Below, piece by piece: positions 59,801-64,000 of a DNA stretch of 64,000 bases. The stretch spans positions 1-64,000 of the forward strand of contig NZ_WVEM01000011.1 in assembly GCF_009847015.1 (NCBI RefSeq), read 5' to 3'. Every line of letters begins with the position of its first letter. Within the stretch, counting starts at the first letter, position 1. The notes beneath the pieces were generated by a model. It saw only the letters and a list, made by a program, of their open reading frames with translations. It made no database searches and was not told the origin of the DNA. The translations under genes and the position numbers were made by a program. Origin of the DNA: Sunxiuqinia indica (lineage in GTDB: Bacteria > Bacteroidota > Bacteroidia > Bacteroidales > Prolixibacteraceae).

Positions 59801-60165
59801 CAGCTGATGAGTTGGGAGAGCATAAGTTTATGCTAACAGCAACCGATAAAATGGGTGCAACTGCAAGCGTTGAAATAATTGTAGTTGTTCAAATTCCAAC
59901 TGGTTTCGATGAGCTGACTAGTGAATTTGGATACCGAGTTTATCCTAACCCAACTGATGGATTTATTAAAGTTGATGTGAAGAATGGTGATTTGTTAGAA
60001 GGAGAAATCTTTGTTCGTAACCTTGTTGGTCAGGAAATTCATCGTCAGGTATATCAATTGTCTGATCCGATTATGATTAACCTGTCTGGGCAGGTTGATG
60101 GTATTTATTTTGTTACGCTGAAATTGGGCGACAAGGAATTTACCAAGAAGATTATTAAGAAGTAA
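56887..60165 (+). CDS. Second T9SS surface protein with SprB-like repeats
   Basis: A 1092-residue protein with a signal peptide (about 20 residues) and a T9SS type A sorting tail. Two SprB-like segments are visible (SVISASCTNGNNGAIFISVQG, cut here as the N-terminal start at ~34-55, and DITDASCPGSLDGLIDISV at ~420). Two related ~65-residue repeats follow the first (GAGTADANGIYSPVFPLDRG near 59 and GAGTADVDGVYSAVNIQDKG near 199), each with YSNG...WLIDDNL/WVIDDNL and LYYLD/LYYFD. One cysteine-pair module (~635-705) and the shared 387-residue C-terminal block complete it. Probably surface-exposed, like its neighbour. Confidence 0.88.
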   Translation: MKHIFTFFSFVLISFLAFSIDVVPTTSVEVSLDSVISASCTNGNNGAIFISVQGAGNTYLVEGAGTADANGIYSPVFPLDRGDAGLNDIYSNGVFFIYFHWGPEAWLIDDNLVAGDWDELYYLDETRSLNLADAVWSNLIPVWGGKAKTSDSKSNLKYSRVSNAFPPSANVTTGVPSGMLGADPIPTGSFSGDVFAISGAGTADVDGVYSAVNIQDKGDGEGYQVYSNGSYFVYFNTNLGVWVIDDNLYADYINELYYFDRNYLFSGYDALAFGGYSPTDLAHVVWTNGVDFDLSAKEAPTGAASLLGDQKLAKTNSAVLSLGTLPEEVSLGASPAPEGYFYELSYNWTGSDDFTSTNQDLTNIPAGEYSLVITSEMSMPTVKADAGIKYLRPIEFDTLAVFGPVSVEKAGAQSIVLGDITDASCPGSLDGLIDISVEGGAQPYSYEWKSAFGNGENFSGYYSPDNWLVDTGAGDGNVSISTISLEIEGNNNGTDSVYTQATIVVIEGGSFSFDWDYSTIDWGPRFDPAFYINNDRIPLTDDGGPSDQSGHVSFEAEAGDAIGFTVYSTDGGVGEGYLTISNFAYPTSEVISTKQDLEAGSGSYLVEVTDGNGCMVISDVYEISDLDTEKPVAVCKDITVYLNEEGKASITSAAINNGTTDNCSFHLPLLDKKHFDCSNLGENLVTMTVTDYSGNYDFCASIVTIADSIKPEIDSMEDISTVVASADECSAVVEFETPTATDICGGVTVEQTAGLASGSEFPVGITVVTFTATDASGNTSESSFAVTVAGINKAPVIDAIADQAVSPYTVTMEVPLSGISAGDDCMAQVVSTITAEAADPSLVTGAVVTHIEEEETAVLTLTLAGQVSGSSEITVTLKDNAGTANGGVDETSTSFILTVLANSAPEANGSIDTVYIDKNSTKTVELPAASGLFSDNDEGDELSISVTAEDGSALPDWISMNEADMKLTLSPTADELGEHKFMLTATDKMGATASVEIIVVVQIPTGFDELTSEFGYRVYPNPTDGFIKVDVKNGDLLEGEIFVRNLVGQEIHRQVYQLSDPIMINLSGQVDGIYFVTLKLGDKEFTKKIIKK
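59005..60165 (+). repeat. 1161-bp segment shared with the previous T9SS gene, copy 2
   Basis: Partner of 55447-56607. Both copies end exactly at the stop codon of their gene, with about 40 bp of downstream similarity. The pair is direct, 3558 bp apart, and could recombine to fuse the two genes. Confidence 0.88.
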
Positions 60166-60190
60166 TCACATACAAAATAATTCAAGAAAG

Positions 60191-60221
60191 AGGCAGTCTA
60201 AACAGCTGCCTTTTTCTTTTT
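60191..60221 (+). terminator. Terminator after the second T9SS gene
   Basis: AGGCAG (60191-60196) pairs with CTGCCT (60206-60211) and is followed by TTTTTCTTTTT. It stands back to back with the terminator of the opposing unit. Confidence 0.8.
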
Positions 60222-60224
60222 GTA

Positions 60225-60254
60225 AAAAAGTAAAGCCTCCTGACTCAGGAGGCT
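60225..60254 (-). terminator. Terminator of the TonB-FecR-DUF4382 unit
   Basis: AGCCTCC (60234-60240) pairs with GGAGGCT (60248-60254), and the loop TGACTCA can extend the stem to 10 bp around one base. On the minus strand it is followed by TTTACTTTTTT. Confidence 0.85.
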
Positions 60255-60304
60255 TACACTTCGAATTGATTGATTAAGATATCCCTTTCGGGTTGATTGA
60301 TTGA

Positions 60305-61237
60305 TTATTCTCCACTTTCTTCAGCTGGCACATCAACAGGTGTTAACAAAATATCGACTGATGTTGTGTCGTTTGCAATGACAACGATACCTGAAGTTTC
60401 AAATTCTTCGTATCCTTCAGCAATGCATTTAATGTCGTAATCTGCTGTAGGAAGACCAATTGCTGCATAGTAGCCGGTTGTGTCGGTTAATGCTGAAGTA
60501 ATTAATGAATCCATCTGATAAAATTCAACGGTTGCATTTCCAATAGCAATGGTATCTCCAACTGACACATATCCGTTGATAATGCCTGTGAAATCTTCTT
60601 GCACTACGGCGCGTATTACTGGCTTAAAAATAAAACCTTTAATGCCCTTTTTGCTTTTCGCATTCCCTTGAACAACAAATGATTTACTTACATCAAAATC
60701 CAATAATACTGTAGATGCGCCGCCGTCAGCAACTGTTAGTCCGTCCATGATTTTAATTTTCAACCCACTGCTCGATCCACTTGGAATTTTAAGGTCGTAA
60801 GTTGTGCTATCTTCGTCGTTCAATACCACGCTGGCATCAACCACATGCATTCTGATCAAATCATATGTTCCTGTATCCAATTCTGCTTCGGTCAATTCCG
60901 CAGTTACGCCATTTCTTAAATCCAGTAAATTGAATTCCATCATTTCTTCAGAAACCGTGATAAATGTCGTTGAGTCATTCTCTGTAGAGTCTGAATCAGC
61001 CACCATGCGGATTTCAATTTTATCGATTGTTACATTGGCTTCGGCCACCATGTCGGTTGGGAACGGAGCATCGGTCAATAAAAACGACACATGGCCTTTC
61101 CCTGTTAGTGAGCCATTCGAATTTTCATCTGACAAGCTTCCGCTGTTCGGATCTTGACTATTTTCTGTACATGACATGAAAAATCCTGCCATCATCGCAA
61201 AAAGTATAATTGATGCTGTTTTTAATCTAACTTTCAT
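60305..61237 (-). CDS. DUF4382 lipoprotein with carboxypeptidase-like C-terminal domain
   Basis: A 310-residue lipoprotein (lipobox MSC, Cys23). A DUF4382 domain (about 48-205) begins GHVSFLLTDAPFP and contains VTIDKIEIRM and MEFNLLDLRNG. A carboxypeptidase-regulatory-like beta sandwich follows (about 215-300, GIINGYVSVGDTIAIGNA, with TTGYYAAIGLPTADYDI). DUF4382 proteins are extracytoplasmic and of unknown function. It is 11 bp downstream of fecR and so is part of that unit; it may be a surface lipoprotein working with the TonB receptor (inference). Confidence 0.85.
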   Translation of the reverse strand: MKVRLKTASIILFAMMAGFFMSCTENSQDPNSGSLSDENSNGSLTGKGHVSFLLTDAPFPTDMVAEANVTIDKIEIRMVADSDSTENDSTTFITVSEEMMEFNLLDLRNGVTAELTEAELDTGTYDLIRMHVVDASVVLNDEDSTTYDLKIPSGSSSGLKIKIMDGLTVADGGASTVLLDFDVSKSFVVQGNAKSKKGIKGFIFKPVIRAVVQEDFTGIINGYVSVGDTIAIGNATVEFYQMDSLITSALTDTTGYYAAIGLPTADYDIKCIAEGYEEFETSGIVVIANDTTSVDILLTPVDVPAEESGE

Positions 61238-61248
61238 AACTGTTATTT

Positions 61249-62115
61249 TTATTCGTTAATTATATATTCTTGACTTGAGTTAATTTGGTATTGCAGTCCC
61301 AACGATCGGCAAACAATGCGGACAGCTATTTCTGCATTTGTTGTTTTTATCTTTCCCGAAAAATGTTTCCCGGTACTGGCTTGGAGTTTAATCTTAATGT
61401 TGAAAAACTGTTCCAGATTTTCAGTTAAGGCTGAAAGTTCCTGGTTTTTAAACGTTCTGTTGAATACTGCGAGCTCTGGATAGTCAATCGCAAGCTCTTT
61501 TAAACCGGTTAATTGATTGTTTTTATATTCCAGCGAATTTCCGGCTGGTATTAGTTGTTCCTGCTTGTTGTCCGAAAATTTCACGTTCCCCTCGTAGCAA
61601 CTGACAAGCATATTGTTTTGCTTTTCAGAAACCAGAAATCGTGTACCCAAAACACGGACTGCTCCGAGCTGGGTTTGCACCGTAAATTTTTCTCCCTTTT
61701 CAACTTCAAAATAAGCTTCTCCATTTAAATCAACTTGCCGTTTCCACCAATATTTAGGATAACTAGCCGTGCTGTTTGGGCTGAGAACAACGCGCGATTG
61801 ATCAGGAAGTCGAAATGTGAGAACTTGCTGGGTCTGATTTTCAAACGACTGTTCAGCAAGAAAAAACTGAAGAAGGAAAACCAAAATAAGGCTCGCTGCA
61901 ATGGGAATTGCAATTCGGTAAAACTTGTGTTGTAAAGATTTTTCCTTTGCCTGTTTGTTTTTTCCCTCTCCAATTTTCTGGATGATTTCTCTCAACACAA
62001 CCTTTTCATCTTTCGTTTCCGGAACCCGATAGGATTCAATCACCTGTTCCAACCGGTCTTTTTTGTTCGGCAGAACAAGTAAAATTGGAAACTCAGATTT
62101 GTTGGTCGTGCACAT
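61249..62115 (-). CDS. FecR-family anti-sigma factor
   Basis: A 288-residue inner-membrane protein. A cytoplasmic N-terminal region of about 65 residues, one helix (~68-86, IPIAASLILVFLLQFFL), the FecR domain (about 95-190: LPDQSRVVLSPNSTASYP, VDLNGEAYFEVEKGEKFTVQ, VRVLGTRFLV) and a C-terminal DUF4974 domain (about 215-288, FNIKIKLQASTG) are present. In Bacteroidota, FecR normally senses the plug of a TonB receptor and releases an ECF sigma factor. No sigma factor is beside it here; the order is receptor-fecR-DUF4382, so a sigma gene may lie beyond the window. Confidence 0.9.
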   Translation of the reverse strand: MCTTNKSEFPILLVLPNKKDRLEQVIESYRVPETKDEKVVLREIIQKIGEGKNKQAKEKSLQHKFYRIAIPIAASLILVFLLQFFLAEQSFENQTQQVLTFRLPDQSRVVLSPNSTASYPKYWWKRQVDLNGEAYFEVEKGEKFTVQTQLGAVRVLGTRFLVSEKQNNMLVSCYEGNVKFSDNKQEQLIPAGNSLEYKNNQLTGLKELAIDYPELAVFNRTFKNQELSALTENLEQFFNIKIKLQASTGKHFSGKIKTTNAEIAVRIVCRSLGLQYQINSSQEYIINE

Positions 62116-62213
62116 AGCTCAAATGATTGATTGATACCCTTACTATCCATTCAATTGAAAATACCCTACCAAGAAAGTGAATTATTTTCCTCAGGCCTGT
62201 GTAATGTGTTGGT

Positions 62214-64000
62214 TTATTGAAGTTTGATGTTGATAAAAAAAACGGGCGTAAATTTCAGGGCAGTGATGTCGGTGCGTATGGAATAAGAGCCGGTATTGTC
62301 AGAAATATTGAAATAGTCAACTTCTAACACATTTTTACGGTTTAAAATATTGAGCAGTGAAATGCCTGAGCTAATGGTGAAAAATTTTGACTTGAACCGC
62401 TTCATTAACGATAAGTCGGCTTGGGCGAAAAAAGGTAGGCGACCAAACTCCTGACTAATTCCAGTTTCTTCACTTTGTGTGATCAGATAAGGACTGCCCG
62501 AATGATAGGTTAAATTGGTTGATAGAATCCAACTATTGTATCGGGCCATCTCGGTCCAGCGAATTCGTTGGCGTTGATCATCAAAAGCCGGATAACTTTC
62601 ACCATTATTAAAAACCTCAAACTGTTCGGTTGATTTCGATAAGGAGTAGGCCAGCATGTGCGTAAACATTCCCTGTTTGTAATGAATCAGCGCATCAAAG
62701 CCATAATGCTCAGATTCTCCATTTCGAGTAGAATAGCGAATGGTTTTTTCTTTGCCGCCACTCAACTCGGCGTACAGGTTGACTTTTCCCGATGTCGTTT
62801 TATAATAGGGTTCGACGTTGATTGATAAACCGTTGTTTTCATAGCGCAAACCCAAAACATGTTGCTGAGATTCCAGAATGCCAACTTCTGTTGAGTCGGG
62901 TAAAAACCAAACTAAGTCACTGTTTCCATCCGTGTCTATTTTTCTGATTCGAGACATAAATTGGTTATAAATTCCACCGGAGTAAAACAGATTTAGCTTT
63001 TCCGAAATCGTATAACTAATTCCCCATCGTGGTTGAAAATAGAGTTGATTCTGGATGTTTTCCTGGTTCACCCGCACTCCAAGCCTGGCGTGTAGTTTTT
63101 CGGTCAACTGGATTTCTTCTTGTAAGAAAGCATGTAGAATTGTTGCTTTAGAATCGTAATTGATAGAGTCAATTTTGACATTCCCAACCGTTTTATTGCT
63201 AGTGTACGAGTAGGAAACTTCGTCAACGTTGGCTCCAATTCCAAACTGATGGGTGAGTTTTCCTGTTTTCCATTCGCTCGACCAATTGACCATGGTCTCC
63301 TGTAAATGGTTCTCGTTAGTATCGGATTCTTTCTTTCCGCCTTTTCCGTTTTTGTTTGGCTCCAAACCCGATGCCGAAGCCGAGTATCTATTTAGTTCGT
63401 TGTATCCGAGGTTGAAATGATGTTGCCAATTTCCTGCTTGGTATCTCCAATTTCCTCCAATGCCACGGTTCTCGCTGGTTGCCTCATCTGCCTTGAAAAA
63501 CCGGGAGTTGTCGCTGAAAATAAAGTTGCGATTTTGCTGATCGTTACTTTGAAAGGCATTCAGCGATATCTCCTGACTTGCTGAAGGTTTAATGCTTAGT
63601 TTTAGGTTGGCATCATCGTACAAAACAGTTGGTGATACCGATGCCTGATCATCGGTCTGGGTGCCTTGCTCTAAAATTTGCCGATACAAATAATTTTCCC
63701 ACTGGTCGATGTAGGATTTCCGGTAGGCTCCACTGATGGAGATGACCTGACCAATAGGAAGTTGCCCCGATGCATTTACATTGAGTAGGTTGGCTGATAG
63801 ATCAAGGCTTGGACGGTAATAATTATCTTTCCCGGTTAGCTCTACAACGCCTGAAATCCGCTCGCCAAACGAGGCGTCAAAAGCACCGCGCGACACAAAA
63901 GCTTGCGAAATATATTTGGCATTGAGTACACTCAGGTTGCCAAACAAGTGGCTGGTTTCCAGGATCGGCATACCATCCAGCAAAATCAGGTTTTCGGAAG
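62214..64000 (-). CDS. TonB-dependent outer-membrane receptor (partial)
   Basis: The C-terminal ~595 residues of a TonB-dependent receptor. The gene runs off the right end of the window, so the signal peptide and most of the plug are missing. The plug end is visible (ENLILLDGMPILETSHLFGN then SVLNAKYISQAFVSRGAFDA). Long barrel strands and extracellular loops follow, with SASGLEPNKNGKGGKKESD as a charged loop, ending in the barrel closure FFINIKLQ. The plug style (LLDGMPI...TSHLFG) resembles receptors with a carboxypeptidase-like N-terminal domain. It is followed by fecR (98-bp gap), whose signalling may depend on it. Confidence 0.9.
   Translation of the reverse strand, partial: SENLILLDGMPILETSHLFGNLSVLNAKYISQAFVSRGAFDASFGERISGVVELTGKDNYYRPSLDLSANLLNVNASGQLPIGQVISISGAYRKSYIDQWENYLYRQILEQGTQTDDQASVSPTVLYDDANLKLSIKPSASQEISLNAFQSNDQQNRNFIFSDNSRFFKADEATSENRGIGGNWRYQAGNWQHHFNLGYNELNRYSASASGLEPNKNGKGGKKESDTNENHLQETMVNWSSEWKTGKLTHQFGIGANVDEVSYSYTSNKTVGNVKIDSINYDSKATILHAFLQEEIQLTEKLHARLGVRVNQENIQNQLYFQPRWGISYTISEKLNLFYSGGIYNQFMSRIRKIDTDGNSDLVWFLPDSTEVGILESQQHVLGLRYENNGLSINVEPYYKTTSGKVNLYAELSGGKEKTIRYSTRNGESEHYGFDALIHYKQGMFTHMLAYSLSKSTEQFEVFNNGESYPAFDDQRQRIRWTEMARYNSWILSTNLTYHSGSPYLITQSEETGISQEFGRLPFFAQADLSLMKRFKSKFFTISSGISLLNILNRKNVLEVDYFNISDNTGSYSIRTDITALKFTPVFFINIKLQ

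Overview
The window is a chromosomal segment of a Bacteroidota bacterium, most likely of the Marinilabiliales/Prolixibacteraceae type (inference). The signs are an UpxY-type antiterminator, Bacteroidota-only families (DUF6427, DUF2723, DUF4382), FecR with a TonB-dependent receptor, two surface proteins with type IX secretion (T9SS) sorting tails, scarce Shine-Dalgarno sites, and a TTGG/TAnnTTTG-type promoter. I see no tRNA, rRNA, CRISPR array, intact insertion sequence or prophage.

Region 1 (1-9.0 kb) is an exopolysaccharide locus that looks partly decayed. It holds an UpxY antiterminator, rfbF, degraded C-terminal remnants of gmd and fcl (GDP-fucose synthesis), manC, an initiating undecaprenyl-phosphate sugar transferase, a Wza-like export lipoprotein and a Wzc-like tyrosine autokinase. 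No polymerase, flippase or other glycosyltransferase lies in this block. A 57-bp leader element occurs twice, about 200 bp before upxY and before the initiating transferase.

Region 2 (9.1-24.8 kb) holds mostly single genes: a small HAD phosphatase, a GH28 lipoprotein, an M19-type dipeptidase, a proline-rich lipoprotein, an SLC12-like transporter, a small barrel protein, a DUF3267 zincin, a flippase divergent from a glycosyltransferase, rnhB, an outer-membrane protein and kbl. A GC-rich array with an exact 42-bp period follows kbl.

Region 3 (24.8-30.7 kb) is a MacAB/TolC-type efflux operon on the minus strand: ATPase, two FtsX-type permeases, adaptor and outer-membrane channel. A STAS-like protein and a hybrid histidine kinase follow on the plus strand. 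Next comes a tightly packed minus-strand cluster (33.0-40.7 kb): a DUF2723 membrane protein, a NodB deacetylase, purD, DUF6427 and a NodU-type carbamoyltransferase.

Region 4 (40.9-45.9 kb) is a redox and nitrosative-stress island. An arsEFG-like trio (two CxxC proteins and a CcdA-like membrane protein) converges on an Rrf2 regulator, the di-iron repair protein Ric, and a divergently transcribed quinol-dependent NO reductase. A palindrome and a good promoter lie between ric and norB.

Region 5 (45.9-64 kb) holds a carboxypeptidase-regulatory-like protein, a coiled-coil lipoprotein, dgt, a YgjP-like metalloprotease, an unknown protein, and a small secreted protein translationally coupled to a 1683-residue T9SS surface protein. 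A second T9SS protein shares its last 387 residues with the first through a gap-free 1161-bp duplication. The window ends with a minus-strand unit: TonB-dependent receptor (cut by the window edge), FecR and a DUF4382 lipoprotein.
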